A stretch of 64,000 nucleotides of DNA from Diploptera punctata (Eukaryota; Arthropoda; Insecta; Blattodea; Blaberidae). The notes beneath the pieces are model-generated. The model did not search any database. It was not told the DNA's origin and was given only the letters and a program-made list of their open reading frames with translations. Position numbers and translations under genes: made by a program. The DNA is taken from positions 915,001 through 979,000 of the forward strand of contig JASPKZ010010276.1 in NCBI GenBank assembly GCA_030220185.1, in the 5' to 3' direction. Shown one piece after another: positions 54,127 to 64,000 of this stretch (the first letter of the stretch is position 1; each line of letters opens with the position of its first letter).

Positions 54127-54478
54127 GGTCCACCGCTGTGGTCTCGAGGTAGCGAGCAGCCTTGTCACACAGCGAGCCCGAGTTCAAGTATCGGTCGGGA
54201 CAAGTTTCGTGGATGAGGTTTTCTCGGGGTTTTTCTTCACCTATAAGACAAATGTCATTTCAAGTCCCGAAAAACACATGGCCATCATCATTCGTATTCG
54301 TCCTAGATTTAGTATAGATTTAAGACTCTCCTGGCGCACCACTATCATTACTCATCATAATCATCGCGGCAGCGTAACTCCATCTTTCAGGCGCCTCAAC
54401 CTCTGAAGTGGGTTACAATTACGCCAATGCCAGGAGATAAAACTGCAAATGTCGAAATGATAATCTGGGGTATTAAAT
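54127..54478 (+). mobile_element. S1 SINE, long subtype
   Basis: GTCCACCGCTGTGGTCTCGA head with a damaged B box (GAGTTCAAGTATCGG), AAGACAAATGTCA, AGACTCTCCTGGCGCACCAC, GAAGTGGGTTACAATTACGC and a GTCGAAATGATAATCTGGGG end. Confidence 0.8.
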
Positions 54479-54521
54479 AAAAAACTTATACACACACATT
54501 TTAAAATACTTCTTGTTATTA

Positions 54522-54854
54522 ATAAGATAAAAACTTAGAATATGTACCTTTTTGGCAAGTGCCGTCGTCCTCAACTATGTTAAAATATTATATTTAAAAT
54601 ATTACCTAGAGGACTTTCGGAAGTTAACATCCATCATCAGCAGGATGCGCTTCTTCTACTAGTTGTCAGCAACTCCAACAGACACTTGGAGTCTACATCG
54701 TCATAAACAACAACTAGTAGCAGAAGCGCATCCTGCTGGTGATGGAAGTTAACTTCCGAAAGGCCTCCAGATAATATTTTAAATATAATATTGTAACATA
54801 GTTGAGGACGACGGCACCTGCCAAAAAGGTACATACTTTAAGTTTTTATCTTAT
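54522..54854. mobile_element. Foldback element L (long palindrome)
   Basis: Left arm 54522-54666 and right arm 54709-54854 are reverse complements over about 145 bp, from ATAAGATAAAAACTTA at the outside to ACTAGTTGT in the middle. The loop is about 42 bp. Arms include GCCGTCGTCCTCAACTATG and CAGGATGCGCTTCT. It is non-coding, a MITE of unknown superfamily. Confidence 0.8.
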
Positions 54855-55384
54855 GACTATTCACGTCTACGGAATTTGATATGAATTTTAATAGTATTGA
54901 CTCTTGTTATTTAAAATGGAATATCATATTTTCTTTTTTTCAATAAAAAGGTTGTAAAGACTAATGAGAGTAGGAAGGTAACATGGTGATACGTTTGCAA
55001 GATTTTCATTGCCCATACATCGATACAGAAGGGTCTCGTTCCTTATGCCTATAAAACGTCAGATATCTCATACTTTGAAAGCTTTTAGAATAACAATGAA
55101 AGCTGTTTTTTTTTTCACTCTAATAAAAGTGTTTGCAGAAGAAAAGCGTGAAACAATACAAAAGACTGCTGCTCTTCGACGCCATTACATGGGCTTTTGA
55201 AACTGGATATAAAAAGTCATCCTCTCTGCTGTAAACAATGGTATAAAATATTATTTCTGTTAAATCAATATATGTTCCAGTAATATTAAAATATATCAAC
55301 ATGATGGTGACATGGTACGTTATTCCATATTTACAATATTAAATGTAATTCAGATTAAAATAAAACTGTGAGCTAACACCTAAA
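54855..55384. other. Gene-free stretch
   Basis: Open frames shorter than 65 codons without signature. Confidence 0.4.
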
Positions 55385-57232
55385 TGTTTTTTTTGTATTC
55401 ATATGTAACATGTTTGTCCTGTTTAATATGACTAATATTGTAATTTTTTTTGTATTCATATGTAACATATGTTTGTCCTGTATAATATGACTATTATTGT
55501 AATTTTTTTTGTATTCATATGTAACATATGTTTGTCCTGTTTAATGACTATTATTGTAATTTTTTTGTATTCAAATGTAACATATGTTTGTCCTGTATAA
55601 TATGACTATTATTGTAATTTTTTTTGTATTCATATGTAACATATGTTTGTCCTGTTTAATATGACTATTATTGTAATTGTTTGTATTCATATGTAACATA
55701 TGTTTGTTCTGTTTAATATGACTATTATTGTAATTTTTTTTGTATTCATATGTAACATATGTTTGTCCTGTTTAATATGACTATTATTGTAATTTTTTTG
55801 TATTCAAATGTAACATATGTTTGTCCTGTATAATATGACTATTATTGTAAGTTTTTTGTAATCATACGTAACATATGTTTGTTCTGTATAATATGACTAT
55901 TATTGTAATTTTTTTTGTATTCAATGTAACATATGTTTGTCCTGTATAATATGACTATTATTGTATTTTTTTGTATTCATATGTAACATATGTTTGTCCT
56001 GTATAATATGACTATTATTGTAATTTTTTTTTGTATTCATATGTAAAATATGTTTGTCCTGTTTAATATGACTATATTGTAATTTTTTTGTATTCAAATG
56101 TAACATATGTTTGTCCTGTATAATATGACTATTATTGTAATTTTTTTTGTATTCATATGTAACATATGTTTGTCCTGTTTAATATGACTATTATTGTATT
56201 TTTTTTTTATTCAAATGTAACATATGTTTGTCCTGTTTAATATGACTATAATTGTTTTTTTTTTGTATTCAAATGTAACATATGTTTGTCCTGTATAATA
56301 TGCTATTATTGTATTTTTTTTTTTGTATTCATATGTAACCATATGTTTGTCCTGTTTAATATTACTATTATTGTATTTTTTTTGTATTCATATGTAAACA
56401 TATGTTTGTCCTGTTTAATATGACTATTATTGTAATTTTTTTTGTATTCATATGTAACATATGTTTGTCCTGTATTAATATGACTATTATTGTAATTTTT
56501 TTGTATTCATATGTAACATATGTTTGTCCTGTTTAATATTTTTTTTTTTTTTTTTTTTTTTTTATCTGATATATTCCTGATTTTTTGCCATCATTAATCC
56601 TTTAATTTTTAAGTTTTTAAGATTTAAGATTTAAGATTTATTTAGCCTGGTGGAGTTAAGGCCATGTGGCCTTTCTCTTCCACTCACCAGGACAAACATA
56701 TATACATAAGAATATAACAATCTTAATTAACTCTAATATTAAACACTAAGTAAAAATTTGATCAAAAGATAATATCTAATATACATATTACGATCTATAA
56801 TACAATCAGTTAATATTAGTTAAAATTAAGACTAAAACTAATAATAAAATTGTATACAAGCAAGAAATATAAATTGCCCTGTCTAGTGTATATAAAAAAC
56901 AGGAAAATAATGAGATATAGAAAACTAATTTTACGATTATACAATATTTAAAACAAAACAAATAAAACTATTTGTTATTCTTAATATTATTTACATAAAT
57001 AATTAAATATTTATATTGCTAAAAGAATACTATCAGTGAGGTGTATAAGTCAGTTTGTTATTAAATTACTATTATTGTAATTTTTTTGTATTCATATGTA
57101 ACATATGTTTGTCCTGTTTAATATGACTATTATTGTAATTTTTTTTGTATTCATATGTAACATATGTTTGTCCTGTATAATATGACTATTATTGTAATTT
57201 TTTTTTGTATTCATATGTAACATATGTTTGTT
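55385..57232 (+). repeat. 58 bp minisatellite from a LINE-G 3' UTR, interrupted
   Basis: About 20 copies of a 56-60 bp unit lie at 55385-56540 (TATTCATATGTAACATATG, TTTGTCCTGTTTAATATGAC, TATTATTGTAA, T-run), and three more at 57063-57232. The unit core, TGTAACATATG then TTTGTCCTG, is the segment of the LINE-G 3' UTR just before GTGAGTGGAAGAG, as in 25355-25375 (minus). The last unit runs straight into that LINE-G end at 57233. Most variation is in T-run length. Confidence 0.85.
56541..57062 (-). mobile_element. LINE-G 3' end inserted in the minisatellite
   Basis: On the minus strand, ...TGTTTGTCCTGGTGAGTGG, CCACATGGCCTTAACTCCAC, CAGGCTAAATAAATC and (TTAAATC)n lead to an A-run (T-run at 56541-56568). 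The 5' side reaches about 57060, where the 58 bp array resumes. No coding part remains. Confidence 0.65.
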
Positions 57233-57310
57233 CTGGTGAGTGGAAGAGAAGGCCACATGGCCTTAACTCCACCAGGCTAAATAAATCTATTCTAATCTAA
57301 TCTAAATGAA
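57233..57310 (+). mobile_element. LINE-G 3' terminus
   Basis: GGTGAGTGGAAGAGAAGGCC, CTTAACTCCACCAGGCTAAA, TAAATC and (TCTAA)n tail. It is the 3' end of the LINE-G copy in whose UTR the 58 bp array expanded. Confidence 0.8.
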
Positions 57311-57395
57311 AACTAAACTGAAGTTTTTCGTTAATTATGCGATTGTATAAATATACATGACTTATTACATTCGATTGAAACGTATAAATACGGTA

Positions 57396-57693
57396 AAGTA
57401 AAGTAAAGTAATCCAACGACAGGCCTCGAAAGGCCCTTGGGGTAGTGGGAGGTTAAGGCTCCCACTTTTTCTGGACAATCGGCACTTGATGTCAGCCGGG
57501 TTGTCAGCTCTGCGTGACGGCCGCCTGTACCCCTAGAACAAGCATCTGATACTCATTTCCGTTAGAGGCTGAGTCGACCCCAGGGCCATGGTGCCGCCAG
57601 AGGGTTTGGGTCAGTTTAAAAATCCTGACCCCACCGGTACTTGAAGCCTCGACCTTCCGGCTTGTAGCGCAGTGCCTTAACCACTACGCTACG
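57396..57693 (-). mobile_element. S7 SINE with 14 bp target duplication
   Basis: On the minus strand, CCGTAGCGTAGTGGTTAAGG is a clean A-box region, and GGTCGAGGCTTCAAGTACCG follows. The body is GC-rich, GGGGTCAGGATTTTTAAACT and GGCCATGGCCCTGGGGTCGA-like. The 3' tail is (TTTAC)n. GTATAAATACGGTA at 57382-57395 and 57694-57707 is the target duplication. 298 bp. Confidence 0.85.
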
Positions 57694-57789
57694 GTATAAA
57701 TACGGTATTTGATATAAATTCTACGTAAAACTTTCACAGGTTGTTCGGACATATCAGATTCGATATAAGGAAAGACTTTTATTTTCATT

Positions 57790-58495
57790 CAATGCCCCAG
57801 ATTGACATTTCTGGTGTTTTTTCCTGACGTTGACATAATTTTAACCCATTTCTGAGGTTGGAGCGCCTGAAAGGTGGGGTTGCGCTATCCCGTTAATATG
57901 ATGGGTGATGATGATAGCGGTCCTCCAGGAGAGTCATTAATCCTAAACGTAATCTAAAGCATATTAATGATATGATTATGATGGCCCCCCTCAGGGGTCT
58001 TCATCTAGGGGATATGTGGATGGCGACCACAAGGTGCCCAAGCTGTGCAAAACATTTCTTCCACTTACTTGTGCTTTGCAATCTTTTAACTTTACTATCT
58101 AACCTTTCTTGGTTAACTCTTGTTTTTTCGACCTCAAAGCTATTAGGGCATCCGAGGGCTAGGGAGTCCTTCCTTTTTTCCATTTCTTCTTTCCTTTATT
58201 TCCTTTCCTTCTCCAGAAAAGCCTGACCAGAGGCTATAAGATGGTAGCCCATCACTGGCCTTGCATTCCTTTGGCCAGCAACCAATCGAAGGGACTATTA
58301 TTATGCTTTCAAGTCTTATACGAGAATTTCCCATACGGGAAAATTTTCTATAGGATCGTAACAGGCCTTGGCCTAATACTTGGAAGGAAGAAGAAGATTA
58401 TGATGGCCATATGATGTTCAGGGACTGTTTGGGCCCTTACAATTTCCTGACATTTGCCTTACAGGTCAGGAAAACTCCCGAAAAAACTCATCTTT
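57790..58495 (-). mobile_element. S1 SINE (long subtype, headless) split by a 409 bp insertion
   Basis: Pieces 57790-57986 and 58409-58495 join to the S1 long-subtype 3' and middle parts (CAATGCCCCAGATTGACATT, GGAGCGCCTGAAAGGTGGGG, then TTCAGGGACTGTTTGGGCCC, ATTTCCTGACATTTG). The tRNA-like head is missing at the right. GATTATGATGGCC is duplicated at 57974-57986 and 58396-58408. Confidence 0.75.
57987..58395 (+). mobile_element. 409 bp retroposon-like insertion of unknown family
   Basis: It is bounded by a 13 bp target duplication and ends on the plus strand in GGAAGGAAGAAGAA, a purine-rich tail like the (GAA)n tail of LINE-H, so it probably moved by retroposition. GCCTGACCAGAGGCTATAAG and CATCACTGGCCTTGCATTCC are prominent. 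No protein recognised. No other copy in the window. Confidence 0.55.
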
Positions 58496-58991
58496 TTTTC
58501 CGGGCATATGTTAAAATGAACTTGTACTTTTAATGTCGAAATCACCTCCTGAAGTTTATCCCAATTTTTATTCACCCTCTGCATTATCACGAAAGCTTTT
58601 AATTAACAAGTTGAACTTTCTCCTACATAAAATACGATACCATTTTCATAGCTGCAAAGAATTTCTACGGTAAACATGACATTTCTCATGGATAAATATG
58701 ATTCTAACACATAAGATCATGCTGTAAATAGCGCTGAAGTTACTTTTTGTTGCTGTTGCTACCTGCTGGAAAATAGAAGTGTTATTGGAGTAAACTAGAG
58801 TGAGTTTTATAGAAATTGTGCCCATAATCAACTTTTTAACAGGAGATAGTGGTACGGATATTGTGGATTTTTATACATTTCTTATTTCTAGAATATTGTT
58901 GATTTTTTATTTTACGCCTGTTGAATATCTTAAAACAAACAATATTTTTAATAACTGCGTGCTCTGAGAAATCTATGACCTCCTTCTTTGT

Positions 58992-59031
<40 letters not shown>

Positions 59032-59519
59032 TATATATATAATATATCACACCAGTGCTACCAACATAAAAATGTAAGTTTTGTGGTTCGCGCGAGTGAT
59101 TCGGATTGGCGAAAGACGGACGAACGAGACTACAATTAAAAATGAATAAACTGGATGAAGGTGCTTGTTAGTTCTTATTTTTTAATTATTCTGACCCAAA
59201 ATCAGTTAAAATGGGGGACTGGAACCAATGTCAACGCAAAGGGAAGTCGTGCCACGAACTTTGAGTTAGAACAAGGGGGAAAATGTTCATAATGTGGAGA
59301 ATGTGTATTAGGTATTACTTGAAACTGTATCTACATGGTCATGACATTTTTATAAACATTTTTAGTCCTTAATTTCTTATGTGAAATTAAATAACCGCTG
59401 TTTCAGTATGTTTTACAGATTTACTGACTAAAATATAAGCTTAACGAAACGGTTATCATCAATATGTAGATGTTGCATTCCATTAACACGGTTTAACCTG
59501 TCACCTAGCTACTGATACG
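58496..59519. other. Gene-free stretch with (TA)n at 58999-59047
   Basis: Contains a 48 bp TA-rich microsatellite. No coding signature. Confidence 0.5.
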
Positions 59520-59884
59520 TGTCATATACCACCCGGTCCTTACAGTGACACGACCTGTCGGGAGAGGGATTTTAACTATGGGTCACATACATATTCTTCT
59601 AAACACATAAGAACATGGAAGGCCTCCCCACATGAGTGATCAGCTGAACATCAGAGTCTCCTGAAAGACAACATAATATGAAATGCACCATTCACACACA
59701 CATTCAAAACATGGTGAATATGATGATGAATGATTCTGATGTTTGGGGACTCTTTGGGCTTTAAATATTCCTAACATTTGTCTTTCAGAAAATAAAAGTC
59801 ATCACCCAGGAAATTTGTCTCGACCGGAGATCAAATCCGAGCCCTATGCGAACTAGGCAGCGATACTACCTCGAAACTACAGTA
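59520..59884 (-). mobile_element. S6 SINE copy
   Basis: On the minus strand, TACTGTAGTTTCGAGGTAGT, CGCATAGGGCTCGGATTTGA (B-box-like), CTCCGGTCGAGACAAATTTC, AAGACAAATGTTAGG, GAGTGTGTGTGAATGGTGCA and CCTCTCCCGACAGGTCGTGT. The extreme tail is not present. Confidence 0.75.
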
Positions 59885-60481
59885 TAATTAATTTATCTTT
59901 TGTCTCTTTTATTCTGATTTCTGTTAGAAACACGTATTGTATCATTACTGTCTTGTTTTCATATCAGTAAAACTTGTGAAATTGAACCAAGACTTTTACA
60001 TTTGACTGGATTAGAATGGAATCAGAAACATCTCTATATTTCTATGTAAGTCTTATCTTATTCTCACATTTGTTACTTTATTTTGTTTTCATAGTTTCTT
60101 AAGGATTATTCACAGTATGTAATTCGCTCAAGAATATCTAGAGAATGAATGCTTTATTATATTGTATTTCAAATTACGTTATTCCTTTGTGATACACACG
60201 TCACAAACATAAGTTTCGGTGAGAGAATCGTGGTACGACGTACAACAAACATGCGATCTCAATATTAATTGTCAAAGAGTTCGTACAAGTTTACAAATGA
60301 AAATAAACAAAGCTAATTAGCTTATATAATATTGAAAAATAAAATCAGTAAGTAACAATCAACTTTGTGGGATAATTAGATCTTCAAATATTTATAAAAT
60401 AGTTTTTAAAAATGGCTGAATCAACTTGGATCGTGTTTAATTTTGGAACGCAGTTCACTATTTGTAAAGTGCAGAGTGTGT
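59885..60481. other. Gene-free stretch
   Basis: Nothing recognised. Confidence 0.4.
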
Positions 60482-61128
60482 CATTGAAACCTACCACATT
60501 TTAATTAATCATAACTAACAAAGTATGCGGAATTATGAAATGAGGCCGGTATTAAACGAAACAGAAACTCAAAGAATTTGCATTGTCACATATTATCACA
60601 CACTAAAACACCTGTACATGTGCACCATTAGTAGCACGAACAATATCAAGTCTGTATTCGATTTTGTACCACGTTCTGTCCAACATGTCCATTGAACTGC
60701 CGGGAGGCTTGGCGAATTGATTTTTTTTGGACTTATCTGAAATCCTGCTCTAATTTCTTCAATTATTTCTTCTGAAACACGTGTACGAGCACCTCCTGTT
60801 TATTTTTAATGCTTCCAGTCGCCAGAAACTTCTCAAGCCATGCCTTAATGGTCTTCCACCAGGTGCATTTCTTCCCTATCCTCTTCGGTAATTTCTTTGC
60901 ACTGTAATTGTTGACTTCGTCTCTGCATACCAGAAAATAGTTTGTGCTCATTGCTGAGGAGTCGTTATTTTGTTTAATGTCATTATTGTCCAACATGCGA
61001 CAGATGAATTAACTGCAACAATGAAAACAAACATTATTTGAGTTTCTCTTTCTTTTAATACCAACCTCATTTCATAATTTCGCATATTTTGAGAGTTATG
61101 ATTAATTAAAATGTGGGAGGTTTGAATG
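60482..61128 (-). mobile_element. T1 element: internally deleted DDE transposon with long TIRs
   Basis: Long terminal inverted repeats of about 85 bp: CATTGAAACCTACCACATTT at 60482 and the complement of CATTCAAACCTCCCACATTT ending at 61128, continuing through TTAATTAATCATAACT and GAAATGAGG. Between them the minus strand reads CRDEVNNYSAKKLPKRIG, EKFLATGSIKNK, a frameshift, RVSEEIIEEIRAGFQISPKK, then a jump to a YRLDIVRATNGAHVQVF-like C-terminus and a stop. That is the helix-turn-helix part joined to the last residues of a mariner/DUF4817-type transposase, with the whole catalytic domain deleted. Non-autonomous. Confidence 0.65.
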
Positions 61129-61892
61129 GGACCCGGTTTTTTGTATTTGTTTTTTTTTTTTTTTTAATATCTTCCAGGAAATCAAAACCTAATCACAAAA
61201 GACTAAACAAATACAATAGCGTACTGTACATGCAGGAGCATTTTATCAAGTTTTTCCTACAATTTTCTCTGTACTTTGAATGTAACTCCCCTCTGGTCCT
61301 CCATAACTCCTCACACCTATTTCCATTAACCTCCTCTCTTCAACCCTTTTTAATGGTGCAGGGCAGGAGAATACGAGATATATTTCGTCACCACTCCCGT
61401 CTAATTAAGACGTCCTGATTAACAATTAATTGAATAATTATTTATTTATATTATTGTTTAACGTTGCTTTGTATGTTTTGATCCAGTATGGTAAAAAAAC
61501 AACTTTGACTGTTCGAATAAAGAATGCTTTAAAGAGGAGTCACTTTGATTGCATTTCATGTCTTATAAATATATGAACAATCCCAAGTATTAATAGTTAA
61601 TCAAATATTCTTAAAGTATTCCTTGTTCATTTTTATTAAACACGTCAATGAAATTGTTGGAAAATTAATTTCTTCTCTATATTCCTAGTTTGGTCCAGGC
61701 TTCACTACATAAATGATTCAAAGCTTCCACTATGTATTTATTAAATAATGATTTATCTGCGCAAATATTTCCCCAGTGCAGTACAGGTAGCTTTTTCTGC
61801 CCGGTGCAAAATTGTAAGTCAATCAAACTTTTATTCAAATATTACAGGAATTTATTGGTTTCAGAGCCCTAATGCTGTCTCTAATTATATAC
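61129..61892. other. Gene-free stretch
   Basis: No coding signature; a T-run at 61150-61167. Confidence 0.4.

Positions 61893-61947
<55 letters not shown>
61893..61947. repeat. (AAT)n microsatellite
   Basis: About eighteen perfect AAT triplets. Confidence 0.95.
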
Positions 61948-61949
<2 letters not shown>

Positions 61950-62011
61950 CGCACAAATTGTGCATGTATTGATCAGCCACTTATTTGTGCAGAAGTTATA
62001 CATTTTAAAAT

Positions 62012-62310
62012 TGACTATCTCACTAGCACTCTCGAACTCGGAAACTTATGGCGCGCGGACATAAGATCTCCGCACACTCTTATCCCGTCTCAATATTTAA
62101 AAAATCCCTCTATAATTTACTTCACTCGCGTCATGTTTAATATTATTCTCCCACCTCATCTTTAGGTTATTTACTTTTCACTTTACCTCTGGTTTTTCCA
62201 ATAAGAAGTTTTCATGTCCATTTATTATTCTCCATTCATTCCATGACCTGCCCATCAATGTCTATGGTACCTAGTTGTTCTTATTACAGTTGGTTTCCTA
62301 TAAAGATCAT
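62012..62310 (-). mobile_element. LINE-A copy 6, short and degenerate
   Basis: Reverse match from the 3' end (TGACTATCTCACTAGCACTC) back through the GHVARM region to CATGATCTTTATAGG (LYRKPD region). The match stops where the inverted-repeat element at 62314 begins. Confidence 0.7.
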
Positions 62311-62313
62311 GTG

Positions 62314-63445
62314 CTAGAACAATCGATAAGTAATGGCAACACAGCTATAACATCACAAAACATTATTTAGGTTACTTTTGACATTACGAAATTCATTTAT
62401 AGTCTCTGTCAACTGTACGTTATCAAATCCTTGGAATATGACGCACTCCATCTGCGGCACCATTTCTGGATATTTTACTCATCTGATCAATCTAGATCTT
62501 CATCGAAATCGAATGCCTCGTAGAGGTTCTTCGATCTTTGTGAATAAGTCATAGTCACAAGAGATCATGTCCGGTGAATTTTATGATGTTCGAGTACTTC
62601 CCAAATCCACCTTCTAAATAAATTATATTAAATATATTTTTTGGTAGATGTGACTTATTTCTTATACTTACCAATATTGTTGTTATTGGAAGTAAGTCAA
62701 CGTTTCACATCTAATCTGGTTGCTATGCAAACAAAAGAAATCGCAATGCTGATGTGGACTCAAAAAGCACACGTTCGGTAAGTAAAATAAAAAATTTCTT
62801 GAATGTTTTGTACACTAACTCGTACCTTTCTTTAGATTTTTCCGGAATGAATGCAGAACATCCCACTCTCCAGGCTTCTTCAATTTCTCTATCATCTACC
62901 ATGACTCCTTCCATAATAAAATTATCGAACAGATTCTAATCACGGTACTACATATAAAAATGTCTCCACCGCCAACAATCCTTGCTTATAATAAAATACA
63001 TTAAAAGCTACATAGCAACGATCACCAAATGTTTCTTTCTCATGGAAATCATTTCCATCCAACCAATATTTTAATTCATTTAATACTATATTTAATAAAA
63101 ATTAGTCACATCGACCAAAAAATAGTATGCAATACACATGAAGTAAGCACGTAACAGATCTCGAAAATTTAAAAAAACTCGGCGCAAGCGCCTCGTTTTT
63201 TTTTTTCAAACTTTTTCTCGATCAGTAACAAGTGCTTACCTCACTTGTATCGCAATATACTATTTAGGGCGATATCACTTCACTACATGTGAGAAACAGT
63301 GAATGTATTCACAAAAAATTGCTATTTCGAGACTTTAAGTATTAGAGATTTATACAACAAAGACTGGTTACACTACAAGATTTTAATGTCACCACTAAGA
63401 GCGCTGATTTACAACAGTGTTGTCGTTACTTATCGAATGTTCTAG
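62314..63445 (-). mobile_element. Mariner-like transposon relic with about 29 bp TIRs
   Basis: Ends CTAGAACAATCGATAAGTAA (62314) and the complement of CTAGAACATTCGATAAGTAA (ending 63445) are inverted over about 29 bp. On the minus strand at about 62600-62510 the sequence reads WEVLEHHK, a frameshift, SPDMISCDYDLFTKIEEPLR and GIRF. It corresponds to the WxxxxHxPYSPDLxPxDYHLF region around the third catalytic residue of mariner-type transposases, then GAADGVRHIPRI near the C-terminus. Most of the transposase is missing. A 144 bp palindrome (63121-63264) lies inside. Confidence 0.6.
63121..63264. repeat. 144 bp palindrome without spacer
   Basis: AATAGTATGCAATACACATG at the left pairs with the complement of AATAGTATATTGCGATACAA at the right. 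Pairing with indels continues through AAGTAAGCACGTAAC and GATC to the centre GGCGCAAGCGCC at 63181-63192. Confidence 0.75.
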
Positions 63446-64000
63446 TAGCTCACTGTTATGTAGTTTAGGTTATATATTCGCCGTTCGAAATAAGAGTTTG
63501 AGTTGTACTACTATGTGGTGACGAAGTGGTCACCAACTGTGCTGCATGCTGGAACCGATTGGGACCCCTTAGCAGTCAAGTGTCATCAGTATAGGGTCGA
63601 GCCACTTAACTCGTGCCTATTTAACGGCAACAATGTTCAACCTTAAAACAACATAGATAAAGATTTTGAGTACAATTCCCATCTGTGACTAAATTAGAAA
63701 ATCTGTCCGTCATGATGTATCCAAAACGTGTACGTATGTTCATTTTTGCGCGATAGTGGTTTTATCGTACTTACAGGAATGGCGAACATGATTGGAAGTT
63801 CAACTTCCTACATTTCGGGGTTGCCAACCTAAATAACTAAAACTGTAATGAAAATAACTATACTGTAATATTATATATTACAAACACGCGTGTGGGAAGT
63901 AAAACCACTGCGTTATATATACTACATACAATGTATACAAAAAATATCCAAAAGTATAGTAGTGTTAATATACATTATACGAAACAAATCACTGCATTTT
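63446..64000. other. Gene-free stretch to the window end
   Basis: No coding signature or repeat recognised. Confidence 0.4.

Noticed and set aside
55385..57232. Regular direct repeats of about 58 bp that might suggest a CRISPR array
   Set aside because: Units are contiguous tandem copies without unique spacers, the setting is eukaryotic, and the unit derives from a LINE 3' UTR.
1..64000. Host protein-coding exons
   Set aside because: I looked for conserved non-transposon domains and found none. Small exons with introns could still be hidden and cannot be excluded by eye.

Overview
This 64 kb window looks like intergenic DNA from a large, AT-rich, repeat-dense animal genome, most probably an insect. 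The evidence is the many decayed non-LTR retrotransposon (LINE) 3' ends, several tRNA-derived SINE families, relics of Tc1/mariner-like and pogo/Tigger transposons, and long simple-sequence arrays. I found no ordinary host gene: every open frame that can be recognised belongs to a mobile element or is a by-product of a low-complexity array. The species cannot be named from the sequence alone. Family labels used here (LINE-A to LINE-J, S1 to S7, K, L, R7, R8, T1) are local to this report.

Layout. 1-3.9 kb holds two LINE-A copies, SINE pieces, a LINE-B that splits an S2 SINE, and a small inverted-repeat element. 4.0-8.4 kb is a 2.7 kb ATT-type array lying between two related LINE relics. 8.4-17.8 kb mixes SINEs (S1, S4, S6), LINE C-termini, a LINE-H copy with a recognisable reverse transcriptase, and a nested inverted-repeat element. 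20.4-24.8 kb is a minus-strand pogo/Tigger-type relic with TA-flanked inverted ends. It was invaded by LINE-C, which was itself invaded by a 1.1 kb composite element, and separately by LINE-E. 28.0-30.4 kb carries two more copies of that composite element, joined head to tail. 31.0-34.2 kb has two nested insertions with clear target duplications. 35-38 kb has S6 SINEs and an internally deleted LINE-B. 38.5-40.0 kb is a CpG-rich GTTTGCGC satellite. 40.5-47.2 kb has a full S1 SINE with a target duplication, a gag-like ORF1 fragment and a CR1/Jockey-like LINE-G. 47.3-53.6 kb has transposase relics and LINE-A copies. 54-57.3 kb has a foldback element and a 58 bp minisatellite derived from the LINE-G 3' UTR. 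57.4-64 kb has SINEs, a T1 element with long terminal inverted repeats, and a mariner-like relic.

The most interesting object is the composite element at 21205-22303, 28058-29472 and 29473-30375. It has the layout of non-autonomous Helentrons (HINE, DINE-1, pearl): subterminal inverted repeats, about 165 bp tandem core repeats, a tetranucleotide microsatellite, a large 3' hairpin, no visible target duplication and T-rich target sites. It also carries a tRNA-Tyr-like module that appears to keep the tRNA intron. The Helentron assignment is inference from structure; the repeats, hairpins and nesting are read directly from the sequence. Nothing here forms an operon or pathway: the elements work as autonomous LINEs and transposons (all broken here) and the non-autonomous SINEs, MITEs and HINE-like units that presumably used enzymes of intact relatives.
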